In this document: positions 8,348-18,303 of the stretch, piece by piece | Numbering within the stretch: the stretch's first letter is position 1 | Layout of the letters: each line of letters starts with the position of its first letter | Source of the DNA: Actinoplanes sp. NBC_00393 | GTDB lineage: Bacteria; Actinomycetota; Actinomycetes; Mycobacteriales; Micromonosporaceae | Reading direction: 5' to 3' | Length of the DNA stretch: 64,000 nt | NCBI RefSeq assembly: GCF_036053395.1 | Contig: NZ_CP107942.1 | Coordinates: forward strand, 1,206,501-1,270,500 | Program-made: the position numbers and the translations under genes | Notes under the pieces: model-generated | Seen by the model: only the letters and a program-made list of their open reading frames with translations | What the model was told of the DNA's origin: nothing | Databases searched by the model: none

Positions 8348-9844
8348 GTGGCAACCATCGAGCACTGGATCGGCGGCCAGTTCACCGCCGGCACGTCGAC
8401 GCGCCGCGGGCCGGTCTTCAACCCGGCCACCGGGCAGCAGCAGCACGAGGTGGTGCTGGCCTCCACGGCCGATGTGGACGCCGCCGTACGGGCCGCGGCC
8501 ACCGCGTTCGAGGAGTGGAGCCAGGCGTCGCTGTCCCGCCGTACCAAGATCCTGTTCAGCTTCCGGGAGCTGGTCAACGCGCGGGTCAAGGAGCTCGCCG
8601 AGATCATCTCCGACGAGCACGGCAAGGTGCTCTCGGACGCGGCCGGTGAGGTGCAGCGCGGCCTCGAGGTGATCGAGTTCGCCTGCGGCATCCCGCAGCT
8701 GCTCAAGGGCTCGTACTCGGATCAGGCGTCGACCGGCGTGGACGTGTTCAGTTTCCGGGAGCCGCTCGGCGTGTGCGCCGGGATCACCCCGTTCAATTTC
8801 CCGGCCATGGTGCCGATGTGGATGCATCCGGTCGCGATCGCCTGCGGCAACACGTTTGTGCTGAAGCCCAGCGAACGCGACCCGTCCGCGTCGAACTACG
8901 TGGCCGGGCTGTGGCGGGAGGCCGGCCTGCCGGACGGCGTCTTCAACGTGGTGCACGGCGACAAGGAGGCCGTCGACGCCATCCTGGAGCATCCGGAGGT
9001 CGTCGCGGTTTCGTTCGTCGGCTCCACCCCGATCGCCCGCTACATCCACCAGAAGGCCACCGCGGCCGGCAAGCGGGTGCAGGCGCTCGGCGGCGCGAAG
9101 AACCACGCGATCGTGCTGCCCGACGCCGACCTGGACTTCACCGCCGGGCACCTGACCGCCGCCGCGTTCGGCTCGGCGGGGGAGCGGTGCATGGCGATCT
9201 CCGCAGCGGTGGCGGTCGGCGCGGCCGGGGACCCGCTGATGGAACAGGTCTCCCGGATGGCCTCGGAGGTGGTCGTCGGCCCCGGCCGTGACCCACGCAG
9301 CGAGATGGGCCCGGTCGTCACTGCGGCCGCGAAGCAGCGCATCGAGTCGCTGATCGGCAGCGGTGAACAGCAGGGCGCGAAGGTGCTGGTGGATGGGCGC
9401 GGGCTGAGCGTGCCCGGCCACGAGGACGGCTTCTTCGTCGGCCCGACCGTGATCGACCAGGTGCAGACCTCGATGGACGTCTACACCGAGGAGATCTTCG
9501 GGCCGGTGCTGTCGGTGGTGCGCGCCGACAGTGTCGAGTCGGCCATCGATCTGATCAACAGCAATCCGTACGGAAACGGCACCGCCATCTTCACCAACAA
9601 CGGTGAGGCGGCCCGCCGGTTCCAGCGCGGTGTCAAGGTCGGCATGATCGGCATCAACGTGCCGATCCCGGTGCCGATGGCCTACTACTCCTTCGGCGGC
9701 TGGAAGGACTCGCTCTTCGGCGAGCAGCACATCCACGGGCCCGAGGGCGTCTCCTTCTACACCCGGGCCAAGGTGGTCACCTCACGCTGGCCGCACGTCA
9801 CCACCCCCGCTGACGCATCCCTGCACTTCCCGACAGCCTCGTAA
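8348..9844 (+). CDS. mmsA: Methylmalonate/malonate-semialdehyde dehydrogenase (CoA-acylating)
   Basis: NAD-dependent aldehyde dehydrogenase of 498 residues that converts malonate semialdehyde to acetyl-CoA and CO2, the last step of inositol catabolism (the iolA role). The nucleophile is C281 within GSAGERCMAIS, the characteristic MmsA motif. Other family blocks are ITPFNFPAMVPMWM, SFVGSTPIARYIH and EEIFGPVLSVV. The GTG start follows AAGGAG at 8335-8340. It is tightly placed between iolD and the importer genes, which supports the inositol role over valine catabolism. Confidence 0.92.
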   Translation: MATIEHWIGGQFTAGTSTRRGPVFNPATGQQQHEVVLASTADVDAAVRAAATAFEEWSQASLSRRTKILFSFRELVNARVKELAEIISDEHGKVLSDAAGEVQRGLEVIEFACGIPQLLKGSYSDQASTGVDVFSFREPLGVCAGITPFNFPAMVPMWMHPVAIACGNTFVLKPSERDPSASNYVAGLWREAGLPDGVFNVVHGDKEAVDAILEHPEVVAVSFVGSTPIARYIHQKATAAGKRVQALGGAKNHAIVLPDADLDFTAGHLTAAAFGSAGERCMAISAAVAVGAAGDPLMEQVSRMASEVVVGPGRDPRSEMGPVVTAAAKQRIESLIGSGEQQGAKVLVDGRGLSVPGHEDGFFVGPTVIDQVQTSMDVYTEEIFGPVLSVVRADSVESAIDLINSNPYGNGTAIFTNNGEAARRFQRGVKVGMIGINVPIPVPMAYYSFGGWKDSLFGEQHIHGPEGVSFYTRAKVVTSRWPHVTTPADASLHFPTAS

Positions 9845-9852
9845 GGAGAGTC

Positions 9853-10854
9853 ATGTCCAGATATGGGAAACGGGCGGTTGCGGCCGCCGTGGCGATCGGC
9901 CTCGCGGTCACCGTGGGCGCCTGCAGCAGCTCCGGCGGCAAGGAGGCCGAGGAGAACGCCGAGGGCCTGTCCGGTGGCAAGGCCGACACCCCCACCATGA
10001 CGGTCGCCATGATCACCCACGCGGCGCCCGGCGACACCTTCTGGGACATCATCAAGAAAGGCGCCCAGTCAGCGGCCACCAAGGACAACGTCGACCTGAA
10101 GTACTCGGCCGACCCGAGCTCGGCGAACCAGGCGACGCTGATCCAGAGCGCCATCGACAGCAAGGTCGACGGCATCGCGGTCACCCTGCCGGACCCGCCG
10201 GCGCTGGTGCCGGTGGTGCAGAAGGCGATCGCGGCCGGCATCCCGGTGATCGCGTTCAACGCCGGCATCACCTCGTTCGAGGACTCCGGGGCGCTGGCGT
10301 ACTTCGGTTCGGACGAGTCGGTCGCCGGTGAGACCGCCGGGCAGCGGGCCGCCCAGGACGGCGCCAAGCATGTGCTGTGCGTGGTCCAGGAGCAGGGCCA
10401 GGTGCAGCTGGAGGCGCGCTGCGACGGCGTGCAGAAGGGCTTCGGCGGCGGCGCGTACGACAAGATCTACGTCAACGGCCGGGACATGCCGTCGGTGCAG
10501 ACCACGATCGCCACGAAGCTGCAGCAGGACAAGACGATCGACCTGGTCATCACCCTCGGCGCGCCGTTCGCGCTGGCCTCGATCCAGGCGGTCAAGGACA
10601 CCGGCAGCCAGGCGAAGGTCGCCACCTTCGACTTCAACCCGCAGATCCCGGAGCAGATCCAGTCCGGCGCGCTGCAGTGGGCCATCGACCAGCAGCCGTT
10701 CCTGCAGGGCTATTCGGCGGTCGACGGACTGTGGCTCTACAAGAACAACGGCAACGTGCTCGGCGGTGGCAAGGCCACGCTGACCGGGCCGTACCTGGTC
10801 GACAAGAACAACGTCGACTTCGTCGCGAAGTTCGCGGCGGCCGGTAACCGGTAG
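9853..10854 (+). CDS. Inositol-type ABC transporter substrate-binding lipoprotein
   Basis: Secreted, lipid-anchored binding protein of 333 residues. The signal peptide ends in the lipobox VGAC, so the mature protein starts at C25. The rest is a type I periplasmic-binding fold (Peripla_BP_4), with MITHAAPGDTFWDIIKKGA at the first strand and DGIAVTLPDPPALVPVV. ATG follows AAGGAGAG. It is flanked by inositol catabolic genes and followed by its own permease and ATPase, so myo-inositol or a derivative is the likely ligand. A strong hairpin follows the gene, which may raise its mRNA level above the permease. Confidence 0.88.
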   Translation: MSRYGKRAVAAAVAIGLAVTVGACSSSGGKEAEENAEGLSGGKADTPTMTVAMITHAAPGDTFWDIIKKGAQSAATKDNVDLKYSADPSSANQATLIQSAIDSKVDGIAVTLPDPPALVPVVQKAIAAGIPVIAFNAGITSFEDSGALAYFGSDESVAGETAGQRAAQDGAKHVLCVVQEQGQVQLEARCDGVQKGFGGGAYDKIYVNGRDMPSVQTTIATKLQQDKTIDLVITLGAPFALASIQAVKDTGSQAKVATFDFNPQIPEQIQSGALQWAIDQQPFLQGYSAVDGLWLYKNNGNVLGGGKATLTGPYLVDKNNVDFVAKFAAAGNR

Positions 10855-10861
10855 CCGTTCC

Positions 10862-10885
10862 GCCCGGGGCCGGCAGGCCCCGGGC
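10862..10885 (+). terminator. Intra-operon hairpin after the binding-protein gene
   Basis: GCCCGGGGCC pairs perfectly with GGCCCCGGGC around a GGCA loop. It lies between the binding-protein gene and the permease gene of one operon. It probably acts as a partial terminator or as a 3' stabiliser that gives more binding protein than membrane components. Confidence 0.65.
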
Positions 10886-10918
10886 ACTGAACTCTTCTGA
10901 AGGAATCCGGAGATCGTC

Positions 10919-11979
10919 ATGAGTTCAACTCTCGAGACCAGACCCGGTCCGCCGCCGGCCGCGCCGGCGGACGAGCGGGTCGCCCGGCAGTCCCCGCTGT
11001 CCCGCCTGCTCGCCCGGCCCGAAGTGGGCGCCCTGGTCGGCGCGATCCTGATCTACATCGTCTTCTTCATCGTCGCCCCGCCGTTCCGCCAGCCCGAATC
11101 CCTGTCGTCGGTGCTCTACGTCAGCTCCACGTTCGGCATCATGGCGGTCGCCGTGGCCCTGCTGATGATCGGCGGCGAGTTCGACCTGTCCGCCGGCGTC
11201 GCGGTCACCTCGTCGGCGCTGTTCGCGTCGATGTTCGCCTACCAGTTCACCCTGAACCTGTGGGTCGGCGTCGCCGCCGCGCTGGTGTTCTCCCTGCTCG
11301 TCGGCTTCATCAACGGCTACCTCGTGGTGAAGACGGGCATACCCAGCTTCCTGGTCACCCTCGGCACCTTCTTCATGCTGCGCGGCCTCAACCTGGCGCT
11401 GACCAAGGCGGTCACCGGCAACGTGGCCACCAACGACGTGTCGAACATGGACGGTTTCGACTCCGCGCAGAAGGTGTTCGCCTCGTCGTTCTCGATCGGC
11501 AGCGTCTCCATCCGGATCACCCTGCTGTGGTGGATCCTGTTCGTCGCCGTCGGCACGTGGCTGCTGCTGCGTACCCGGATCGGGAACTGGATCTTCGCGG
11601 TCGGCGGATCGGCGCCCAGCTCGCGGGCGGTCGGCGTGCCGGTCAACAAGGTCAAGATCGGCCTCTTCATGGGCGTCGGATTCCTGGCCTGGTTCATGGG
11701 CATGCACAACCTGTTTGCCTTCAACACCGTGCAGTCCGGCGGTGGCCTCGGCAACGAGTTCATCTACATCGTCGCCGCAGTGGTCGGCGGCTGCCTGCTC
11801 ACCGGCGGCTACGGCTCGGTGATCGGCGCGGCCATCGGCGCCTTCATCTTCGGCATGACCAACCTCGGCATCGTCTACGCCGGCTGGGATCCCGACTGGT
11901 TCTACTTCTTCCTCGGCGCGCTGCTGCTCGGCGCGATCCTGCTCAATTCCTTCGTCCGCAGACGAGCGGAGGCCATGCG

Positions 11980-11983
<4 letters not shown>
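10919..11983 (+). CDS. Inositol-type ABC transporter permease
   Basis: Membrane subunit of 354 residues of the RbsC/BPD_transp_2 type. About 40 hydrophilic residues precede the first helix at roughly 43-62. Family blocks include [19 protein letters not shown] and the C-terminal [26 protein letters not shown]. The ATG at 10919 is preceded by AAGGAATCCGGAG. The stop overlaps the ATPase start in ATGA (11980-11983), so subunit synthesis is coupled. It imports the ligand delivered by the lipoprotein encoded just upstream. Confidence 0.9.
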
Positions 11984-12824
<841 letters not shown>

Positions 12825-12828
<4 letters not shown>

Positions 12829-13733
12829 CCAGGCTTCAACTCGGCAGCTGCCCCGACTCGTGGGGAGTGTGGTTCGCCGACGACCCGCGCCAGACACCCT
12901 GGCACCGGTTCCTCGACGAGCTGGCCGGCGTCGGCTACGAGTGGCTGGAGCTCGGCCCGTACGGCTACCTGCCCACCGACCCGGCCCAGCTCAGCGACGA
13001 GCTGGCCCGCCGCAACCTGCGGGTCGCCGGCGGCACCATGCACGGCTACAGCGGCCTGCACCGCGCCGGCGACTTCCCGGAGATTCTGGAACGGACCCGG
13101 CTGGTCGCCGAACTGACCGCCGCCCTCGGCGCGGAGCACCTGGTGTTCGTGCCGGTGCCCGGCTACCGCGACGACGTGACCGGCGCCTACCTGGAACCGG
13201 GCACCCTCGACGACGACGCCTGGAAGACGCTGGTCCGCGGCACCGACGAACTCGGCCGGGTGCTGTTCGAGGAGTACGGTCTGCGCCTGCAGTTCCACCA
13301 CCACGCCGACAGCTACGTGGAGACCCGCCCGCAGATCGACCGGCTGCTCGCCGAGACCAACCCGGCGTACGTGTCACTCTGCCTGGACACCGGGCACCTC
13401 GCGTACGGCAGCGGGGACGCGGCGATGCTGATCGCCGAGCACCCGGACCGGGTCGGCTACCTGCACATCAAACAGATGGACCCGGCCATCGTCCGGCGCG
13501 CCCGCACCGAGGACCTCGCCTTCGGCCAGGCCGTCGCGATGGGCGCCAGCTGCGAACCACCCGCCGGCGAACCCGACATCCCGACCGTCGTCGAGGCCCT
13601 GCGACAGCGCGGTCAGGACACCTTCGTGATCGTCGAGCAGGACATGTACCCGGTCGAGTTCGACAAGCCGGCGCCGATCGCCGCCCGCACCTACGCGTAC
13701 CTGCGTTCCTGCGGGATCGGGGAGTCATCGTGA
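12825..13733 (+). CDS. iolE: Inosose dehydratase (2-keto-myo-inositol dehydratase)
   Basis: TIM-barrel metal-dependent enzyme of 302 residues that dehydrates 2-keto-myo-inositol, the second catabolic step. The start [15 protein letters not shown] is typical of IolE. Probable metal ligands are in [28 protein letters not shown] and [12 protein letters not shown] overlaps the ATPase stop by four bases and the end overlaps iolG in the same way. Position between importer and iolG supports the assignment over other sugar isomerases of the AP_endonuc_2 family. Confidence 0.87.
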
Positions 13734-14743
13734 TCCGGGTGGGCGTGATCGGCACCGGCATGATCGGGCAGGACCACATCCGGCGGATGACGACCGTGCT
13801 GTCCGGTGTCGAGGTGACCGCGGTGTCCGACGTCAACGCCGAAGCGGCCACCGCCGTCGCCGAGCAGATCGGGGCGCGGGTGCACACCACCGGCCAGGAG
13901 CTGATCGTCTCGCCGCAGGTCGACGCGGTGGTGGTCTGCTCCTGGGGACCCACCCATGAGCAGTACGTGCTCGCCGCCATCGCCGCCGGCAAACCGGTCT
14001 TCTGCGAGAAACCCCTGGCCACCACCACCGAGGCATGCCGGCGGATCATCGAGGCGGAGACCGCGTACGGCAGCCGGCTCGTCCAGGTCGGCTACATGCG
14101 CCGCTACGACAGCGCCTACCGCGCGCTCAAGGCGGTCCTGGACACCGGGCAGATCGGTACGCCACTGATGATGCACTGCGCCCACCGGAATCCGAGCGTG
14201 CCCTCGTTCTACGAGAAGGACATGGCGATCACCGACACCGCGGTGCACGAGATCGACATGATCCGCTGGATGCTCGCCGACGAGGTCGCGGCCGTGCGGG
14301 TCCTGGTGCCCCGCCGCAGCCGCAACGGCGGGCCGCTGCAGGATCCGCTGTTCTTCGTGATGGAGATGGCCGGTGGGGCGATCGCGGACGTGGAGATCTC
14401 GGTCAACATCCGTTACGGGTACGACATCCGCGGGGAGATCGTCGGCGAGGACGGGACCGCGGCGCTGGGGGAGCTGAGCCCGCTCGTGGTCCGGCACGCG
14501 GGGCAGGTCGCCACGCCGGTGCCGGCCGACTGGCGGGAACGGTTCCTTCGGGCGTACGACATCGAGCTGCAGGAATGGATCAACGGGATCGCCGGCGGCG
14601 CGGCGGCCACCGGGCCGAGCAGCTGGGACGGGTACGCGGCCGCGGTCGTCTCGGACGCCGGGGTGAGCGCTCTGCGCAGCGGGGAGCGCGTACCGATCGA
14701 TCTGATGGACAAGCCCAAGCTGTACGCGGAGGTGGCCGCATGA
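13730..14743 (+). CDS. iolG: Inositol 2-dehydrogenase
   Basis: Gfo/Idh/MocA-family NAD-dependent oxidoreductase of 337 residues that oxidises myo-inositol to 2-keto-inositol. The Rossmann motif GVIGTGMIGQDH is at the N-terminus. The catalytic block FCEKPLATT carries the conserved Lys. The DTAVHEIDMIRWML block carries the catalytic Asp and His of the family. GTG at 13730 overlaps the iolE stop (GTGA) and is preceded by GGGGAG. The stop overlaps the next ATG. Specificity for myo- against scyllo- or chiro-inositol cannot be read from sequence alone. Confidence 0.88.
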   Translation: MIRVGVIGTGMIGQDHIRRMTTVLSGVEVTAVSDVNAEAATAVAEQIGARVHTTGQELIVSPQVDAVVVCSWGPTHEQYVLAAIAAGKPVFCEKPLATTTEACRRIIEAETAYGSRLVQVGYMRRYDSAYRALKAVLDTGQIGTPLMMHCAHRNPSVPSFYEKDMAITDTAVHEIDMIRWMLADEVAAVRVLVPRRSRNGGPLQDPLFFVMEMAGGAIADVEISVNIRYGYDIRGEIVGEDGTAALGELSPLVVRHAGQVATPVPADWRERFLRAYDIELQEWINGIAGGAAATGPSSWDGYAAAVVSDAGVSALRSGERVPIDLMDKPKLYAEVAA

Positions 14744-15603
14744 AGATCGCCCTCGACCCGTACATGCTCCGATCCGTTCCCCTGCTGGAATTGCCCCGCA
14801 CGGTGGCCGAACTGGGCTACCGCTACATCGAGATGTCGCCGCGCGACGACTTCCTGCCGTTCTTCCTGCACCCAAGGGTCGACCGGGCCGGGGTGCAGGC
14901 GTTCCGCCGGGAGCTGGCGGCGGCGCAGGTCGAGGTGGCGTCGGTGCTGCCGCTCTACCGCTGGTCCGGGCCGGACGAGGACGAGCGGCAGTCGGCGGTC
15001 CGGTACTGGAAACGGGCCATCGAGATCACCTCGGAGCTCGGGGTGAGCGTGATGAACTCCGAGTTCAACGGCCGGCCGTCGGAGGCGTCGTCGAGCGAGG
15101 CCCAGTTCTGGCGGTCCATGGAGGAGCTGCTGCCGGTCTTCGAGCGGGAGGGCGTACGGCTGGTGCTGGAACCGCACCCGGACGACTTCCTCGAGGACGG
15201 CATCGGCGCGATCAACCTGATCCGCGGCATCAACTCCGACCTGGTCAGCTTCCTGTACTGCGCGCCGCACACCTTCCACCAGGGCGGCGACCTGGAAGCC
15301 ATCATCCGGCACGCCGGGCCGCTGCTCACCCAGCTGCACCTGGCCGACTCGTTCGACCACCGCGCCTCATCCGGCCTGCGCTACATCGTCAACCCGCCCG
15401 GCTCGACCGCGCGCGTACACCAGCACCTGGACATCGGCCAGGGCGAGGTGGACTGGGACCTGTTCTTCCGCACCCTCGCCGACGTCGGCTTCGACGGCAT
15501 CGCCACGGTCTGCGTCTTCGCCTGGGAGGAACGCGCCCAGGACAGCGCCCGCCACAACCTCGCCGAGGTCAACCGCTACCTGGAGAAATACCCGCACCCT
15601 TAG
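14740..15603 (+). CDS. Sugar phosphate isomerase/epimerase, IolH/IolE-like
   Basis: Second TIM-barrel (AP_endonuc_2) protein of the operon, 287 residues, last gene in the unit. It starts MKIALDPYMLRSVPLLELP, with EMSPRDDFLPFF soon after. Probable metal ligands are E in MNSEFNG, the EPHPDDFLEDG block, H in QLHLADSFDH and the C-terminal CVFAWEE. It resembles IolH-type proteins found at the ends of actinobacterial iol operons, whose reaction is not settled. It might epimerise another inositol or inosose stereoisomer. No iolB is present in the window, but this fold differs from the cupin fold of IolB. Confidence 0.75.
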   Translation: MKIALDPYMLRSVPLLELPRTVAELGYRYIEMSPRDDFLPFFLHPRVDRAGVQAFRRELAAAQVEVASVLPLYRWSGPDEDERQSAVRYWKRAIEITSELGVSVMNSEFNGRPSEASSSEAQFWRSMEELLPVFEREGVRLVLEPHPDDFLEDGIGAINLIRGINSDLVSFLYCAPHTFHQGGDLEAIIRHAGPLLTQLHLADSFDHRASSGLRYIVNPPGSTARVHQHLDIGQGEVDWDLFFRTLADVGFDGIATVCVFAWEERAQDSARHNLAEVNRYLEKYPHP

Positions 15604-15662
15604 ACACTGAGTTAGCCGACCGGCCTCTACTCAAGCGCGTTGTTGATCTTTATGCTCCCTGC

Positions 15663-16616
15663 GTGTCGCAACATCCCGACGTCGTCTTCGAGACCGAGGC
15701 CGCCTTCCCGGTCCTGCAGCATCTCCGGTCCGCGCTGGCCCGCCGCGACTGGCCGGGCTGCCGCACCGTGCTCGATTCCGGCAGCTCCATTCTGCGGACC
15801 AACCTGATCCGCTGCGCCGGAACCGGCGACGAGCAGTTCCTGCGCGAGGTCTTCCGCCACGATCCGGGCGACGGCGCGGCCGCGGCGATGCTCGGCGCCT
15901 GCCTCACCCACGTCGGCTGGGAGATCCGTGGCAGCGGGTGGGCCAAGGACGTGAGCCGTGAGCAGTGGGACGGCTTCCACGCCCGGCTGCGCGAGGCCGA
16001 GCAGGTGATGATCGAAGGTGCCGCACGCTCGCCCCGGGATCCGGCGATCTGGACCTGCCGGTTGACCACGGCACGCGGCCTGGAGGCCGGGCACGCCGAG
16101 GCCCGGCGCCGCTACGACCGGGCCGCCGAGATCGACCCGCACCACTACCCGGCGCAGACCACCCTGATTCAGCAGCTCTACCCGAAGTGGGGCGGAACCT
16201 GGGAGGAGGTCCACGGGTTCGCCCGCGAGGCGATGCTCGCCGCACCGGCGGGTGGGCTGCAGGGCGGGCTGGTCGCCGAGGCGCACATCGAGCACTGGGT
16301 CACCCTGCGGCGCAAGGACAAGGACGAGGCGACCGCGTACCTGCACAGCCCCGCCGTGCGCGACGAGATCTACGAGGCCGCGCACCGCTCGGTCGGCTCG
16401 CCGCAGTTCCGGCGCGAATGGGGCTGGGTGGGCGTCGGCAACGAGTTCGCCTTCCTGTTCAGCGAGTACGGCGACCGGGCCGCGGCGGCCTGGCTGTTCA
16501 ACGGCCTCGGCACGCTGGCCACGAAGCATCCCTGGCACTGGCTGCGCGGTGAGGTCGTCGACAACATCCGCGAGCGCCGGGCCTGGGCACGCGGCGAGGG
16601 GGAGCTGACCCGATGA
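15663..16616 (+). CDS. TPR-like protein coupled to the M16 peptidase
   Basis: Cytoplasmic protein of 317 residues, no signal peptide or membrane segment. I do not recognise a named family. It is helical throughout, and the middle part reads like tetratricopeptide repeats: RDPAIWTCRLTTARGLEAG and EIDPHHYPAQTTLIQQLYPKWGG. Tryptophan-rich segments near the end (REWGWVG, HPWHWLRGE) look like a conserved surface. It begins at GTG 15663. The stop overlaps the M16 gene start in ATGA at 16613-16616, so the two products are made together and may form a complex. Confidence 0.75.
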   Translation: MSQHPDVVFETEAAFPVLQHLRSALARRDWPGCRTVLDSGSSILRTNLIRCAGTGDEQFLREVFRHDPGDGAAAAMLGACLTHVGWEIRGSGWAKDVSREQWDGFHARLREAEQVMIEGAARSPRDPAIWTCRLTTARGLEAGHAEARRRYDRAAEIDPHHYPAQTTLIQQLYPKWGGTWEEVHGFAREAMLAAPAGGLQGGLVAEAHIEHWVTLRRKDKDEATAYLHSPAVRDEIYEAAHRSVGSPQFRREWGWVGVGNEFAFLFSEYGDRAAAAWLFNGLGTLATKHPWHWLRGEVVDNIRERRAWARGEGELTR

Positions 16617-18292
16617 TCCACTACTACGACGTCGACGGCCTCCCCGTCCTCTACACCGCGACCGACGGGCCGCTGCACGCCGGCATCGCGTTCCGGGTCG
16701 GTCTCGCCGACGAGCCGCTGGCCCGGCGCGGCCTGACCCACCTCGTCGAACACCTCGCACTGAACTTCCGCGGCGTCGCCGACAACCACAGCTACAGCAC
16801 CGTCGGCGACGAGATCACCTACTTCCACATCGGCGGCTCCGAGACCGAGGTGGTCCAGTTCCTCAACGGGGTCTGTGCGGCCCTGTCCGACCTGCCGGTG
16901 CACCGCCTGCCGATCGAAAAGGACATCCTGCGCGTCGAACAGCACAGCCAGCAGGTCGCGGTCGACGAGATGCTGGCCCTGCACCGGCACGGCGCCCGCG
17001 ACTTCGGCATGCGCGGCTACCTCGAGATGGGTCTGAGCAACATCACCCCGGAGGTGTTGCGGGCCTGGACCGCCCGGTTCTTCAACCGGGCCAACGCGGC
17101 AGTGTGGATCTCCGGCCGGACTTTGCCGGCCGGGTTGCAGCTGACGCTTCCCGGCGGCTACCGGCAGCCGGTGCCCGCCGCGTCGTCCGCACTTCCGGAA
17201 CGCCCGGCGCACCTGTCCGGTCCGCCCGGCCTGTTGACCTGGAACGCCGTGGTGCGCCGCCGGCCCGCCGCCGCGGTCTTCGCCGGCGTGCTGCAGCGGG
17301 CCATGTTCCGGTCGCTGCGCCAACAGGCCGGCATCTCCTACACCGTCGCCGCCGGCCATGACACCCGCGGCGACGGCACGACGGTGCTCACCGCCACCGC
17401 GGACGCGCTACCGGCCAAACAGTCCGCCGTCGTCGGCGGTTTCGTCGACGTGATGGCCTCGCTGCGCTACGTCGGCGCGGACCCGGCCGAGGTCACCGCG
17501 GTCGTCGGGCAGCGCTGCGAGAGCATCGCGGACGCCGCCCGGCAGGGCACGCTGCTGCCCGGCCTGGTGTGCGACCTGCTCACCGGTCAACCGGTGCGCG
17601 ACGCGGAACAACAGCTGGCCGAAACTCGGGCGGTCACCGCCGAAGAGGTACGCGAGGTGGCCGCCGAGGCCTGGGCCGACGGCCTGCTGATGGCGCCGGC
17701 CGAAGCCAACGCCGCCTGGACCGGACTCGTGCCGGTGCCGACCCGCTCACCGTTCGCGGTGACCGGCACGGCGTACCCGGCGATCGCCGACGACGAGATC
17801 CGCCTCGTCGTCGGCCGGCCCGGTATCTCCCTGGTCAGCGGCGACTCGGACTGCGTCACCGTCCGCTTCGACGAATGCGCGGCCATGCTCGCCCACGCCG
17901 ACGGCGGCCGCCGGCTGATCGGCAACGACGGCCTCACCGTCCCGATCGAGCCGACCCTGTTCGAGAACGGGACGGCCGTGGTCGCGCAGGTCGACGCCCG
18001 CATCCACCCGGATCTGCGCATCGACCTGCCGGCTCGGGACGCCGAGGACATCCCGCAGCCGAAGGTCGAGGAGACCTGCTGCGACGACGACTGCTGCGAC
18101 AGCGACTGCTGCGACGGGGACTGCTGCTCCGACGACGACTGCGCCGGTGACTGCTGCGATCAGTGCTGCGACGACGACTGCTGTGACAGCGACTGCTGCG
18201 ATGGGGACTGCTGCTCCGACGACGCCTGCCAGGGCAGGTGCTGCACCGGCGGGCGCGTCGGTCGCGCATTGCGTCGCTTGCGAAGGCGCTGA
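16613..18292 (+). CDS. M16-family metallopeptidase with a cysteine-aspartate-rich C-terminal tail
   Basis: Protein of 559 residues. Residues 1-180 are an insulinase-type M16 domain with the inverted zinc motif H43-L-V-E46-H47 and a third ligand candidate E119, 72 residues on. Residues 200-385 look like the second M16 half, with LRQQAGISYTVAAG. A further domain spans about 400-475. Residues 489-544 are an extreme tail with 22 Cys and 21 Asp, mostly CC pairs split by two or three acidic or small residues. A 20-residue block at 489-508 recurs at 518-537. The protein ends in a basic stretch. No signal peptide is visible. Zinc or other metal storage, redox sensing, or a fused substrate region are all possible. 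Confidence 0.82.
   Translation: MIHYYDVDGLPVLYTATDGPLHAGIAFRVGLADEPLARRGLTHLVEHLALNFRGVADNHSYSTVGDEITYFHIGGSETEVVQFLNGVCAALSDLPVHRLPIEKDILRVEQHSQQVAVDEMLALHRHGARDFGMRGYLEMGLSNITPEVLRAWTARFFNRANAAVWISGRTLPAGLQLTLPGGYRQPVPAASSALPERPAHLSGPPGLLTWNAVVRRRPAAAVFAGVLQRAMFRSLRQQAGISYTVAAGHDTRGDGTTVLTATADALPAKQSAVVGGFVDVMASLRYVGADPAEVTAVVGQRCESIADAARQGTLLPGLVCDLLTGQPVRDAEQQLAETRAVTAEEVREVAAEAWADGLLMAPAEANAAWTGLVPVPTRSPFAVTGTAYPAIADDEIRLVVGRPGISLVSGDSDCVTVRFDECAAMLAHADGGRRLIGNDGLTVPIEPTLFENGTAVVAQVDARIHPDLRIDLPARDAEDIPQPKVEETCCDDDCCDSDCCDGDCCSDDDCAGDCCDQCCDDDCCDSDCCDGDCCSDDACQGRCCTGGRVGRALRRLRRR
18077..18244 (+). repeat. Duplicated Cys/Asp-coding block
   Basis: The 60-base block at 18077-18136 recurs at 18164-18223. 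The protein repeat is exact over 20 residues, while some codons differ silently (TGC to TGT, GAC to GAT). This suggests an old duplication kept under selection at the protein level. Confidence 0.7.
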
Positions 18293-18303
18293 TCCGTACG
18301 CCG

